Counted from the stretch's first letter, positions 1 through 8,011 are shown. The stretch is DNA of 21,494 nucleotides from Chloroflexota bacterium (GCA_005881495.1 VBHI01000306.1:1-21494); one strand, 5' to 3'. The notes: generated by a model not told the origin, from the letters alone. Numbers and translations are program-made.

Positions 1-1638
1 CATATTGATACAACCGTGGCTGCCATCGAAGTTCCAAAAACCGGTACCGCCAGAATCAGTATGTGGGAACTGGGTGCCGGGACCAAAGTCCTGGCGCCAC
101 CATGCATCGTGGAGGAAGAAGCCACCCCAGTGATAAAGAATCGCATACTGGATAGGCGTATCAGGATACCAGTAGGTAGACCCTTTTGGCTCAGTCGAAT
201 GGAAAACATCCGGTGATTTGCGGTCCTGCACCGTCCAGTAACCGGGTAATGAAGGGCGCTCCACACGCCCTGTTGTGACGTAGAAGGCTTTCACTAATTT
301 GCCGTTCTGGTACACACGCATTGCCTGTTCAACCATTGAGACGGCGATAATTTGTCCGGAGACGTGATAGTGATTGATCATCTGGAAGTCGGTGGCATGA
401 GGCCGGTTGTATGGAGTTTTGTCGCTATAGTCTGCCTCGAGCATGTGCAGATTGAAGAACTCATTATTCTCATCATCGACTACGGACTGGAAATCCTGGG
501 GGGTATAGGCCCAACCAAGTTCCCGGTTCAACCAGAAACCAATGCCATTGAGAGTATAGCCCGCATCGAGAATATATTTATTCCCATCGATCTTATCATG
601 GTATAGATGAGCCTGTCCCCATGCCCTGGCGGCGCGGTCAAGTGCTCCAATCAGGTACGAGGATGCACCCTGTATCAGGTCATTATGCATGGAGGACATG
701 TCCGTATCGATGCGCGCGGACATGTCCAGGTAATCTTGAATGGTTCTGGCATTATTCATCTGCGCCTGGTCAGCATTGTAGCGTTTTTGATAGGCGCTTG
801 CATCCATACCATAGGTTTTCAGCAGGTTGAGCTGTGATTTAAACTCACTGAGTTTAGCGGCGCTGACATAAGGAAGGGCCGCGATAGAATTTACCACTGC
901 GAGCTGGTATTGTGCATCTATCAGCTTGCTAAGATTGCGAAATTCGCTTGACTTTGTGGCGTTATTGAAGTCTTGCAGGTCACTCTGATATTGCGTTTGC
1001 ATGGCAGTGACATCGATATGAGCCTGCTGCATCTGGTTAATGGTATTCTTAAAAGTTGTGAGCTGAATGTAGGTAGCTCCCATTAAGCCCAGCGCGTCTG
1101 TGGCTTTTTGGGCTTCCTGGCTGACGAGCACAAAATCTTTAGGATACTTTGCTGACGAGAAAAGTGATTGGTCATTAGTGTATGTATCGGAGAAGGGCTG
1201 GACATTGCCTATATGCTGTGAACTTCTACGAGCGAGGGCCTGTTGGAACACTTGCAAATCGTTCTGGGCCTGGTATTGGTACTGATCGGTAGAAGTAGTA
1301 ATCAGTTGCTGGGTCTGTCCCAGGAGAGTCGAATATTGGTTTGCTAGATTTGTATAGTAGTCTGTAGCAGGCTGGTCGCTAAACAGTGACAAGGGGGCGC
1401 CAGTGCTACTAAGTTTTTGTTCTTGTTTCAGAATAGGACTGAGAAGAGTTGCCGGTATCCCAATTGATAGCGCATGCTGAGTGAGCTGATCAAGCCGCGT
1501 CTTATTCTGGCTTGCCTGCTGTTGGGACTGGGCATTACCGCCGCAGGCGCTTGTCAGGACGGTCAAGCCAAGTAAGAGCATTACCAGCATCGCTTGAGTA
1601 ACCCGGCGCGATGTAAATACAGAATGTACATTGTGCAT
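1..1638 (-). CDS. L,D-transpeptidase (YkuD) lipoprotein, C-terminus cut by window edge
   Basis: Reading from ATG at 1638 down to base 1 gives 546 open codons with no stop, so the gene continues outside the window. The N-terminus is a lipoprotein-like signal: basic start, hydrophobic stretch, then LTSAC-GG at about residues 27-33. A long Gln/Ala-rich, probably helical region follows. The C-terminal part carries the YkuD signature: FFLHDAWW (His510), then GSHGCINM with catalytic Cys543. L,D-transpeptidases make 3-3 peptidoglycan crosslinks or attach proteins outside the membrane, and a lipid anchor suits that site. The start follows a strong Shine-Dalgarno that overlaps the end of ffh, 7 bp upstream, so the two genes are probably co-transcribed. 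The visible end is only a few residues past the nucleophile. Confidence 0.88.
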   Translation of the reverse strand, partial: MHNVHSVFTSRRVTQAMLVMLLLGLTVLTSACGGNAQSQQQASQNKTRLDQLTQHALSIGIPATLLSPILKQEQKLSSTGAPLSLFSDQPATDYYTNLANQYSTLLGQTQQLITTSTDQYQYQAQNDLQVFQQALARRSSQHIGNVQPFSDTYTNDQSLFSSAKYPKDFVLVSQEAQKATDALGLMGATYIQLTTFKNTINQMQQAHIDVTAMQTQYQSDLQDFNNATKSSEFRNLSKLIDAQYQLAVVNSIAALPYVSAAKLSEFKSQLNLLKTYGMDASAYQKRYNADQAQMNNARTIQDYLDMSARIDTDMSSMHNDLIQGASSYLIGALDRAARAWGQAHLYHDKIDGNKYILDAGYTLNGIGFWLNRELGWAYTPQDFQSVVDDENNEFFNLHMLEADYSDKTPYNRPHATDFQMINHYHVSGQIIAVSMVEQAMRVYQNGKLVKAFYVTTGRVERPSLPGYWTVQDRKSPDVFHSTEPKGSTYWYPDTPIQYAILYHWGGFFLHDAWWRQDFGPGTQFPHTDSGGTGFWNFDGSHGCINM

Positions 1639-1645
1639 AAAAGGA

Positions 1646-1657
1646 TTACCTCCTCCC
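1646..1657 (-). promoter_or_regulatory. Shine-Dalgarno of the L,D-transpeptidase gene inside the ffh 3' end
   Basis: On the minus strand the last ffh codons and stop read GGG AGG AGG TAA. This is a near-ideal ribosome binding site about 10 nt before the ATG at 1638. The overlap suggests translational coupling of the transpeptidase to ffh. Confidence 0.75.
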
Positions 1658-3112
1658 GCTTTTGGCTTTATGTCTTCGTTTTTCTTTGCGCGCGGCCTTG
1701 CCGGTTTTCTTCCCACTCCCACCAGGTGGTTTTGGTAAAGCAGGCATACCAGGGATGCTCGCGCCGCCTTGTTGGCGGGCGAACTGAGCCCATTTGCCCT
1801 TGCCAGTGCTCATCTGGCGAACCATGAGACGCATCTCGTTGAATTGCTCAAGCAGCTGGTTGATTTCCTGGACGGTCGTACCACTACCACGAGCGATACG
1901 TTTGCGCCGGCTGCCATTGATGATCTCAGGACTATGCCGTTCCTCTCTAGTCATGGAAAGGACCATTGCTTCGATATGCTTCATCTGGTCACCTTCTAGA
2001 GCTTCTTCCATCTCTGGCATGGCAGCCAACTTGTTGAAACCGGGCATCATCTCCATGACCTGTCGCAGAGGTCCCATACGCCTGAGCTGGCGCATGGCGC
2101 TGAGGAAATCATCGAGGTCGAACTTGCCCTGTTGTAATTTGGCCTGGGCCTTCATGGCCTCTTCCTCGTCGATGGTTTCCTGTGCCCGTTCAATCAGGGA
2201 GAGTACGTCGCCCATGCCAAGGATACGCGAAGCCAGGCGATCGGGATAGAAAGGCTCCAGAGCGTCAGTTTTTTCGCCGACACCCATGAATTTGATCGGT
2301 ACTCCCGTTACTGAACGGATCGAGAGTGCCGCGCCACCCCTGGCGTCACCTTCCATCTTGGTTAAGATCATCCCCGTCAGGGAGACAGCTTTATTGAAGT
2401 CATCTGCTACATGAACTGCTTCCTGACCGGTCATAGCATCTGCTACCAATAATACTTCGCGAGGTTGCACTTTGTTGCGAATACTCGTAACTTCCTGCAT
2501 CATACGCTCGTCGATATTTAAACGGCCCGCCGTGTCGAGTATAACGACAGAGTCGGCCTGTTCACGAGCATAGTTGAGAGAATGAACACAGATATCGACG
2601 GGGTTAGCTCCGGCCGGCTCTGCATAAACTGGTATAGTGAGTTGCTTGCCAAGGGTCTGAAGCTGGCGTACTGCCGCGGGACGCTGCATGTCAGCGGCTA
2701 CCAGGAGAGGACGCTGCCCCTGTTTACGAAGATAGTTGGCAAGCTTGGCGGCAGTGGTCGTTTTACCGGAGCCTTGCAGTCCAACAAGCATTATCACATT
2801 TGGCGGCGTTCCACCAAGGTCGAGTCTATTCTGTCCCTGGGAACCGCCCAGCATTTCTACCAATTCCTCATTGACGATAGCCAGAACCTGTTGTGCGGGA
2901 GAGAGGCTGCCCAATACATCGGCGCCAATGGCCTTCTCTTTAACGCGCTCAACGAAATGGCGCACCACTTTGAGATTTACATCTGCTTCGAGTAGGGCGA
3001 GGCGAACTTCGCGCATTGCCTCGTTGACATCGGCTTCGGTTAGCTTGCCTTTGCCACTTAGATTAGTAAATACCCCTTCGAGACGCTTTGATAAGCTTTC
3101 AAACATTGCCAT
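1646..3112 (-). CDS. ffh: Signal recognition particle GTPase Ffh
   Basis: 488 aa, near the usual length for Ffh. It binds SRP RNA and the signal peptides of nascent membrane proteins and docks with FtsY at the membrane. Domain order is N (1-~95), G (~100-295), M (~300-488). Visible motifs: P-loop GLQGSGKTT (111-119), DMQRPAA (141-147), DTAGR (193-197), TKMEGDARGG (251-260), and the M-domain RNA-binding segment SRRKRIARGSG (401-411) in a Met-rich region. The guanine-specificity motif is TKME where TKxD is usual, an odd Asp-to-Glu change at residue 254. The C-terminus is a basic tail. The start MAM was taken because it is the first in-frame ATG after GAGAGGAC; a second ATG two codons later is possible. 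A TATAAT box lies about 45 bp upstream. Confidence 0.97.
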   Translation of the reverse strand: MAMFESLSKRLEGVFTNLSGKGKLTEADVNEAMREVRLALLEADVNLKVVRHFVERVKEKAIGADVLGSLSPAQQVLAIVNEELVEMLGGSQGQNRLDLGGTPPNVIMLVGLQGSGKTTTAAKLANYLRKQGQRPLLVAADMQRPAAVRQLQTLGKQLTIPVYAEPAGANPVDICVHSLNYAREQADSVVILDTAGRLNIDERMMQEVTSIRNKVQPREVLLVADAMTGQEAVHVADDFNKAVSLTGMILTKMEGDARGGAALSIRSVTGVPIKFMGVGEKTDALEPFYPDRLASRILGMGDVLSLIERAQETIDEEEAMKAQAKLQQGKFDLDDFLSAMRQLRRMGPLRQVMEMMPGFNKLAAMPEMEEALEGDQMKHIEAMVLSMTREERHSPEIINGSRRKRIARGSGTTVQEINQLLEQFNEMRLMVRQMSTGKGKWAQFARQQGGASIPGMPALPKPPGGSGKKTGKAARKEKRRHKAKSGRR

Positions 3113-3157
3113 GATTGCGTAATTGTCCTCTCTCCGCCGGTCAGTAGTTTGGTCTCC

Positions 3158-3163
3158 ATTATA
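3158..3163 (-). promoter_or_regulatory. Candidate -10 box for ffh
   Basis: A perfect TATAAT on the minus strand, giving a leader of about 40 nt before the ffh ATG. No convincing -35 hexamer lies 16-18 bp upstream. A second TATAAT on the same strand is at 3266-3271. There is no clear terminator between the preceding HTH gene and ffh, so some read-through is possible. Confidence 0.45.
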
Positions 3164-3285
3164 TCACGTAATAAAGAAAGGGACTACCAGGCGAGAGGTG
3201 ATTTCAATTGGGTTGATTATTAATTAGTAAGAGTTTGGTGGAGCCTGGTTCTTTTTACTCTCAGTATTATAACGTTTGTGGTTGG

Positions 3286-3900
3286 TTAGTTGTTTCGGGG
3301 GTTTGGTTCTAATTCCAGCCAGTACCTTTTTTCCTCTCTGGTCATGGCGCTTTTTTCAATAGCCTCGGCGAAACTCTGTTTTTTGGGACTTTGCTGCTTG
3401 CTACGGGCCGCAATACTAGTCTGACGGCGATTTAAGGTAAGGGCGGGTTGGCTATTGTTGAGCATCGCGCCAAATTGTTCTATTGAGACCTGGAAGAAAC
3501 TCGCCAGGCGTGCCAGCTGCGACTCGCTCAGGCTCAGTAGTTCAATTGCGCCGGATTCAAATTTTTTCCAGACATCGACGCTGAGCCGCAGTCCCCTGGC
3601 TGCATTGACCATAGAAAGACCCTGCTGCGTGCGCAATTCTTGCAGGCTGATGGCTGCTGTTTGCCGGTCAAAAACTCTTTCTAAAGCTATCTGAGCGGCG
3701 CGTTGGGTTAAAGGTAAAGAGGCGGTCTCTATCGCATGCGTTTCTTCTATTGCAGTAGCGTGATAAGCGGCGATGAAATCAATGAGCGCTGCCTGCGCTT
3801 CAGGATGGTCTCGCAGGAGTGTTATTTGTGCCTGCGTATCGTCGCTCTCTTTGGCGGCTATCCACGCCATTTTTAATTGTTGCAGTTCAGAAGTATTCAT
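3286..3900 (-). CDS. XRE-like helix-turn-helix protein paired with a sigma factor
   Basis: 204 aa, soluble, with no membrane segment or signal. The middle (about 84-148) resembles an XRE-type HTH: SLQELRTQQGLSM, then NAARGLRLSVDVWKKFESG and LARLASFFQVS. The N-terminal 60 residues are helical (an LLRDHPEAQAAL-like stretch) and the C-terminus is basic and rich in Gln and Lys. It starts 28 bp after the sigma-factor stop, with GGAGAG just before ATG and AAAGG further up, so the two are an operon. The position suggests a regulator or partner of that sigma factor, but nothing in the sequence proves an anti-sigma role. The family is not recognised beyond the HTH. Confidence 0.75.
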   Translation of the reverse strand: MNTSELQQLKMAWIAAKESDDTQAQITLLRDHPEAQAALIDFIAAYHATAIEETHAIETASLPLTQRAAQIALERVFDRQTAAISLQELRTQQGLSMVNAARGLRLSVDVWKKFESGAIELLSLSESQLARLASFFQVSIEQFGAMLNNSQPALTLNRRQTSIAARSKQQSPKKQSFAEAIEKSAMTREEKRYWLELEPNPRNN

Positions 3901-3928
3901 CTCTCCGCGCCTTTCTTAATGAATAAAG

Positions 3929-4672
3929 TTATTGTGATTGTGTTCCGTGTATGTAGGTGCCGCGCTCTCTGGCGATGCATTCGCGCAAGTAACTGCGCGC
4001 TCGTTCATAGCGAAAACGAACGGTGCGCTCGGTACGTTTGCAGACAATGGCGATATCATCCCATTTCATTCCTTCAATTGCCCGTAATATCATAATCATG
4101 CGGTCCAGTGGATCAGCGAGATAGGTGAGAATGCGTTGACTCTCATCCACGGCGTGCAGTCGTTCAAATTGATCCTGAGGATCAGCGACGTCCGCAGAAA
4201 GTGCGCCTTCGTCGTCGGCGGGCGATGGTCGCAGAGGCTCGATCAAAGAGTGGGGCACATGTTGAGGGCGTCCTGACGGGCGACCCTCGCTGTCACGCCT
4301 ATAGATCAGGCCCTCCTGGCGTAGTACTCTATTGAACTCATCGACACACAGGCAGCGAAGATAATGAATAAAATTTTGCGTCATAAATATTTCTGTGGGG
4401 TCCATCGCTTCACGCAAAAGGTGTTCATACATATTGGCGATGGCTTCTTCACGTAGTTCGGGACGGTGACGCAGGCCGTAAGTTCGTCGCTGAAACTCGC
4501 CAGCGCAGCGTTCCAGGAGAACTTCGCAGAGCATTCGCACTCCGCCAGTGTTGCCCTCCGCCTGTTGCGCGCGAATATTCAGGACAAGGTCGATGTCGCT
4601 GATTTCGTAACGTCCTTCAGGTGTGCGACGCCGGAGGCGCTCTTGCAGGGCGGGTTCATCCAGGTCAATCAT
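3929..4672 (-). CDS. Sigma-70 family (ECF-like) RNA polymerase sigma factor
   Basis: 247 aa. A region 2-like helical block spans roughly residues 35-120 (RRTYGLRHRPELREEAIANM, then FIHYLRCLCVDEFNRVLRQ). An acidic, Pro-rich linker follows (about 140-165). Region 4-like sequence is at about 178-235: LTYLADPLDRMIMILRAIEG, then KWDDIAIVCKRTERTVRFR, which fits the promoter -35-binding HTH. The length is somewhat above a minimal ECF factor because of the linker. GGAGAGG lies 6 nt before ATG. It heads a two-gene unit with the HTH protein. Region 2 is divergent, so the ECF group is not assigned. Confidence 0.78.
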   Translation of the reverse strand: MIDLDEPALQERLRRRTPEGRYEISDIDLVLNIRAQQAEGNTGGVRMLCEVLLERCAGEFQRRTYGLRHRPELREEAIANMYEHLLREAMDPTEIFMTQNFIHYLRCLCVDEFNRVLRQEGLIYRRDSEGRPSGRPQHVPHSLIEPLRPSPADDEGALSADVADPQDQFERLHAVDESQRILTYLADPLDRMIMILRAIEGMKWDDIAIVCKRTERTVRFRYERARSYLRECIARERGTYIHGTQSQ

Positions 4673-4733
4673 GTTTTCCTCTCCATGTGGAAAAGAGCTA
4701 GCAGTGTTTGCTGTTCTTTAGTAGCTTTTCTCT

Positions 4734-4739
4734 ATTATA
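4734..4739 (-). promoter_or_regulatory. Candidate -10 box for the sigma/HTH operon
   Basis: TATAAT on the minus strand, about 62 bp upstream of the sigma-factor ATG, giving a leader of roughly 55 nt. No good TTGACA-like -35 is visible at standard spacing, so an alternative or activated promoter is possible. Confidence 0.42.
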
Positions 4740-4872
4740 TTCTTTGGGTTGGGTGAAAAACGGAAAAAGGCGTTTACTATTCTCTATCTAGCATAACAGA
4801 ATTTGCCGATGGTGAAAAGACAAACTTTGAGAATGAGAGAATAACTCTGTCAATACAGAGAGGAGAGAGTAC

Positions 4873-4901
4873 TTGACCCAATCAAGTGAGGAGGTTATTA
4901 T
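4873..4901 (+). promoter_or_regulatory. Sigma-70-type promoter candidate with overlapping inverted repeat
   Basis: TTGACC (4873-4878), 17-bp spacer, TATTAT (4896-4901). A perfect inverted repeat ACTTGA-CCCAA-TCAAGT (4871-4887) overlaps the -35 and looks like an operator. It points toward the cyclophilin pair. Confidence 0.55.
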
Positions 4902-5021
4902 AGCACAAAGCAAATTCACATTTGGGTTCAACCTGACAGCACACGCCAGTTAATTGAGAGAGGAGTCATTCATTGGCTGGGCCCTAATACATAGATACAG
5001 AATGAGTGCTTTCTGAAAGCC

Positions 5022-5066
5022 AAGTGTATCAAGTGTATCAGGTGTATCAGGTGTATCAGGTGTGTC
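5022..5066 (+). repeat. Tandem 9-bp repeat, five units
   Basis: Five contiguous units: AAGTGTATC twice, AGGTGTATC twice, AGGTGTGTC once. They lie in the presumed leader of the first cyclophilin gene. Variation is limited to two positions of the unit. Confidence 0.9.
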
Positions 5067-5090
5067 AAATAACTTTGAGTCGGTGTGGCT

Positions 5091-5126
5091 CACTGTTTCA
5101 AGTGTTTCGGGTATATCATGTGTGCC
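5091..5126 (+). repeat. Degenerate second block of the 9-bp repeat, four units
   Basis: CACTGTTTC, AAGTGTTTC, GGGTATATC, ATGTGTGCC: four consecutive 9-mers that keep the xxGTxTxTC pattern of the block at 5022-5066, from which they are separated by 24 bp. Likely a diverged extension of the same array. Confidence 0.6.
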
Positions 5127-5163
5127 TGATAAATAGATAAAGAAGGAGTACTTTTAGAACCCC

Positions 5164-6066
5164 ATGCCAAAGACAACGAAACGTGCTGTCACGAAACGCA
5201 CAGCAAGAATAGCCAAAGCTCATGCCACTGATCTGCCGAAATTAGAAGTCAAAGAGTCTTCTGAACGCAAACGGGCGCCTGGTTACAAACCACCTAAGCG
5301 TGGACTTGCCCGGTATCCCTGGGGCATCTTCTTGAGCGTCCTGATTATAGCATTAGGTATTTATGCCCTCTACTTCTATCACGTTGGCCCGTTCGCGCCG
5401 CCCCATCCGAAGCCTACGCCAGTTGCCAAAGTCGCGCCGACTCCCGTTGTACCGACGGCGACGCCATCAACAACACCTTCACCCTGCTTGTCGATAGTAG
5501 GCAAATTGAAGGATACTTCTCCTGGCCCCAGCGGGGCGGCCTTCAATCAGATTACACATACCTTCAGCCAGCCTCCCGCTATGACAATCGATACAAATAA
5601 GGTCTATTGTGCTGGTATTAATACTAATCGCGGTCTGATTGTGTTGGAACTCGACCCACGGCTGGCGCCAAAGACCGTCAATAATTTTGTGTACCTGGCT
5701 GAGCATCATTTCTATGATGGATTGAAATTCCACCGTGTGGTTCCCAAATTTGTTATTCAGACTGGTGATCCACAAGGAACAGGCGCGGGTGGTCCTGGTT
5801 ACAAATTCAAAGATGAGCCTGTACTGGCAAATTACACGGAAGGTTGTGCTGCCATGGCTAACTCCGGTCCCAATACCAATGGGAGCCAGTTTTTCATCTG
5901 CACAGCGGACAACACAAAGGCCTTGCAAAAATTGTATAATCTCTTTGGTCATGTCGTGCAAGGTATGAACGTGGCTCTCAGTATTCAAGGTCCCGGGGAC
6001 ACCACAGGCTCAAAGAATATTAAACCAGATGTCATAAATCATTTGATCGTGGTTGTGGCACCGTAG
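5164..6066 (+). CDS. Membrane-anchored cyclophilin-type peptidyl-prolyl isomerase
   Basis: 300 aa. A basic cytoplasmic N-terminus (1-52) is followed by one membrane helix (about 53-73), a Pro/Thr-rich spacer (78-108) and a cyclophilin domain (about 137-300). Active-site motifs are present: FHRVV (Arg191), QTGDP (Gln199), [21 protein letters not shown] (230-245). The position of Trp121 in human cyclophilin A is not a Trp here. The topology places the isomerase outside the membrane, where it would fold exported proteins. The start is fixed by an in-frame stop three codons upstream. AAGGAG lies about 15 nt before ATG, an unusually long spacing. First gene of a two-gene operon. Confidence 0.93.
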   Translation: MPKTTKRAVTKRTARIAKAHATDLPKLEVKESSERKRAPGYKPPKRGLARYPWGIFLSVLIIALGIYALYFYHVGPFAPPHPKPTPVAKVAPTPVVPTATPSTTPSPCLSIVGKLKDTSPGPSGAAFNQITHTFSQPPAMTIDTNKVYCAGINTNRGLIVLELDPRLAPKTVNNFVYLAEHHFYDGLKFHRVVPKFVIQTGDPQGTGAGGPGYKFKDEPVLANYTEGCAAMANSGPNTNGSQFFICTADNTKALQKLYNLFGHVVQGMNVALSIQGPGDTTGSKNIKPDVINHLIVVVAP

Positions 6067-6096
6067 GTTGTAAAGGAAAGGATTTAGTACGTATTC

Positions 6097-6612
6097 ATGG
6101 CACAGAAGCGTTATAGCGGGCCACCTGCGATGGTGATTGATCCCGCAAAAAAGTACACGGCAACATTCCATACGCAAGTTGGAGATTTCCAGGTGGAACT
6201 ATTTGCGGCACAAGCCCCTCAAACCGTGAACAACTTTGTGTTTTTAGCACGCGAAGGTTTTTACGACAACACAACATTTCACCGTGTGATTCGCGATTTC
6301 ATGGCCCAGGGGGGCGATCCAACGGGGACTGGAACGGGCGGTCCGGGGTATAAGTTTGCTGACGAGCGGGGCGCGCTTGCTCTCAAACATGATCGCACCG
6401 GTATCCTGTCGATGGCAAATGCCGGGCCTAATACTAATGGGAGCCAGTTCTTCATTACCTTTGGGCCAACGCCACATCTGAATGGTAAACACGGGGTCTT
6501 TGGTGTAGTATCTTCAGGAATGGATGTTGTACTTGCGATTAAAGAGCGTGATCCAGGTCGATCGCGCGAGCCTGGTACCAGGATTAACTCGATAGAGATT
6601 ACTGAAATATAA
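6097..6612 (+). CDS. Cytoplasmic cyclophilin-type peptidyl-prolyl isomerase
   Basis: 171 aa, a single cyclophilin domain without signal or membrane helix. Motifs: FHRVI (Arg63), [18 protein letters not shown] (Gln71), [18 protein letters not shown] (106-123), [10 protein letters not shown] (127-136). It starts 30 bp after the membrane-anchored paralogue and shares with it the lead-in PPAMxID and the TVNNFV block, so the pair probably arose by tandem duplication, one copy keeping an anchor. GGAAAGG is about 15 nt before ATG, again a long spacing; an in-frame TAG upstream excludes an earlier start. The operon ends at a strong terminator. Confidence 0.95.
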   Translation: MAQKRYSGPPAMVIDPAKKYTATFHTQVGDFQVELFAAQAPQTVNNFVFLAREGFYDNTTFHRVIRDFMAQGGDPTGTGTGGPGYKFADERGALALKHDRTGILSMANAGPNTNGSQFFITFGPTPHLNGKHGVFGVVSSGMDVVLAIKERDPGRSREPGTRINSIEITEI

Positions 6613-6628
6613 GAAAAGGAAGCAAAGC

Positions 6629-6665
6629 GAATGAGGCGCAAACAATTGCGCCTCATTCTTTTTTT
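6629..6665 (+). terminator. Rho-independent terminator of the cyclophilin operon
   Basis: A perfect 13-bp stem (6629-6641 with 6646-6658), 4-nt loop ACAA, followed by seven T at 6659-6665. The opposite strand, after the hairpin, is also moderately T-rich, so it may serve the convergent lepB operon too. Confidence 0.93.
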
Positions 6666-6672
6666 GCACCGG

Positions 6673-7335
6673 TCAATAGCCGATGTAATAAGGATGTTTC
6701 CTGGTTGCTAGCCAGGCACCGAGGAGACTGACCAGTCCACCGATAATTCCCCAGACCAGTAGAAAGATCAGCGACACTAAGAAGCCACCGATGGCCCCAT
6801 TGCTTGCTGTTGAACTCGCGGTGTGTTGAACGCCCGGATAGTTAGGTATGTAATTAGTAATGAAACCTGTAGCATATACGATAATACCTGCGAGGAAACC
6901 TGCCAGAAAGCCTAACCTGCGTTGAACGACAACCTTGCCTGCAATGAATCCGGCAATACATAAGATTACCAGGCTAATAAAAAAAGTCAGCGCGGCAAAG
7001 CCAAAGATGGTAAAAGCCAGGGCGCTTTTCACTGCCGTATCTTTTGCTATATCGAACGCGTGGTATGTGGAAGTATTCGATAGTGTGATAACAATGCTTT
7101 GTGCGACACAGAATACACCGGCGATCACTCCAATTATCAGCGCATTCCTGAAACGATGTGGCGGCAGTACAGGGGTAGTAACTCGTTCACGCTGGTGAAC
7201 TGGTCCAACAGGCGGTGGTGGGGTGTACTTTTTTTCCAGCACCGGTTCGCCTTTGTTGTCGAAGGGGAGCTTGTGATCCTTCTCGACACGATCTTGTGGC
7301 TGGTGCAATGGATAGCCTTCTTCAGAATCTTGCAT
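6673..7335 (-). CDS. Four-helix membrane protein of unknown function
   Basis: 220 aa. Residues 1-60 are hydrophilic and Pro-rich (TPPPPVGPV at 38-46). Hydrophobic stretches follow at about 64-85, 104-134, 141-161 and 180-210. The C-terminus is short and Tyr-rich. GGGAG lies 7 nt before ATG. The gene begins 13 bp after the lepB stop, so it is co-transcribed with signal peptidase. No family recognised. Confidence 0.8.
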   Translation of the reverse strand: MQDSEEGYPLHQPQDRVEKDHKLPFDNKGEPVLEKKYTPPPPVGPVHQRERVTTPVLPPHRFRNALIIGVIAGVFCVAQSIVITLSNTSTYHAFDIAKDTAVKSALAFTIFGFAALTFFISLVILCIAGFIAGKVVVQRRLGFLAGFLAGIIVYATGFITNYIPNYPGVQHTASSTASNGAIGGFLVSLIFLLVWGIIGGLVSLLGAWLATRKHPYYIGY

Positions 7336-7348
7336 ACGCTAACTCCCT

Positions 7349-7900
7349 TCAGTGACTTACCCTAATCTGGGTGTAAATATTTGAATATGTGTTGATCAGT
7401 TCCCAGTTACTGAACGGCCAATAGACTATGACCGCCTTGCCTACAAGATCATCTTTCGGTACAAATCCCCAGTCACGTGAATCGTCACTAGCGGGACGAT
7501 TATCGCCTAGCACGAAATATTCATTCGCGGGCACTTTAATGATTTTCCCGGCAGGATTGAAGGCCTGGCTTATATATGGCTCATTTAGCACGACACCATC
7601 GACTTGAACCGTCGTACTATCTAAAGTTATAGTGTCCCCCGGCAGGCCGATGACCCGTTTGATGAAATCTTCAGAGGTGTCGAGAGGGTAATGAAACACA
7701 ATTACGTCTCCACGCTCAGGAGCGTGGAAGAGGAAGGCCATTTTGTTTACCAACACATATTCGTCACTTTGGAGTCCAGGTTGCATACTTGGGCCAGATA
7801 CGCGATAACTCTGAATAGCAAAGCGAATTACCAGGAAGATGATCAAAGTCAATGCGATAGTTTCAACGATTTCTCGGGCTAAGTGTGAACGTTGTTTCAA
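7349..7900 (-). CDS. lepB: Signal peptidase I
   Basis: 183 aa, typical of the short Gram-positive form with one N-terminal anchor (about 12-29). Catalytic Ser38 is in SGPSMQP and Lys81 in IKRVIGLPGD. The RGDVIVF motif (63-69) and GDNRPASDDSRDWG (132-145) are in place. It removes signal peptides from Sec/Tat exported proteins at the outer membrane face. The start is TTG, preceded by CGAGG at a 6-nt spacing; no ATG is available at the right position. First gene of an operon with the membrane protein. Confidence 0.96.
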   Translation of the reverse strand: MKQRSHLAREIVETIALTLIIFLVIRFAIQSYRVSGPSMQPGLQSDEYVLVNKMAFLFHAPERGDVIVFHYPLDTSEDFIKRVIGLPGDTITLDSTTVQVDGVVLNEPYISQAFNPAGKIIKVPANEYFVLGDNRPASDDSRDWGFVPKDDLVGKAVIVYWPFSNWELINTYSNIYTQIRVSH

Positions 7901-8011
7901 GTCAAACCTCGTATACGTTATTTACTAGTGCATAAAAAAGAGGGATTTGCGGGACATCTCTCTGTCAACTGTAAGCTTCACAACACGATTGTATTTTCTA
8001 TTTCTGCGCAC

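Larger units (their letters stand above)
4673..5163. other. Divergent intergenic region between sigma operon and cyclophilin operon
   Basis: No convincing gene in either strand. It holds the minus-strand -10 at 4734, a short inverted repeat CTCTGT-caat-ACAGAG at 4845-4860, a plus-strand promoter candidate at 4873-4901 and two blocks of 9-bp repeats. The promoter would give the first cyclophilin gene a leader of about 255 nt that contains all the repeats. The stretch is AT-rich compared with its flanking genes. Confidence 0.7.

Noticed and set aside
4845..4860. CTCTGT-caat-ACAGAG as a terminator
   Set aside because: Short stem, no T-run and no gene reading into it; recorded only as a short inverted repeat.
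5014..5136. Open frame through the 9-bp repeats encoding a VSG-type tripeptide array
   Set aside because: It opens after a TGA, has no start codon or ribosome binding site before the repeats and ends soon after; any 9-bp repeat gives this by default.
7963..7968. Perfect TTGACA on the minus strand upstream of lepB
   Set aside because: No -10-like hexamer at 16-18 bp downstream; the TATAAT at 8012 is a better candidate although its -35 is weak.
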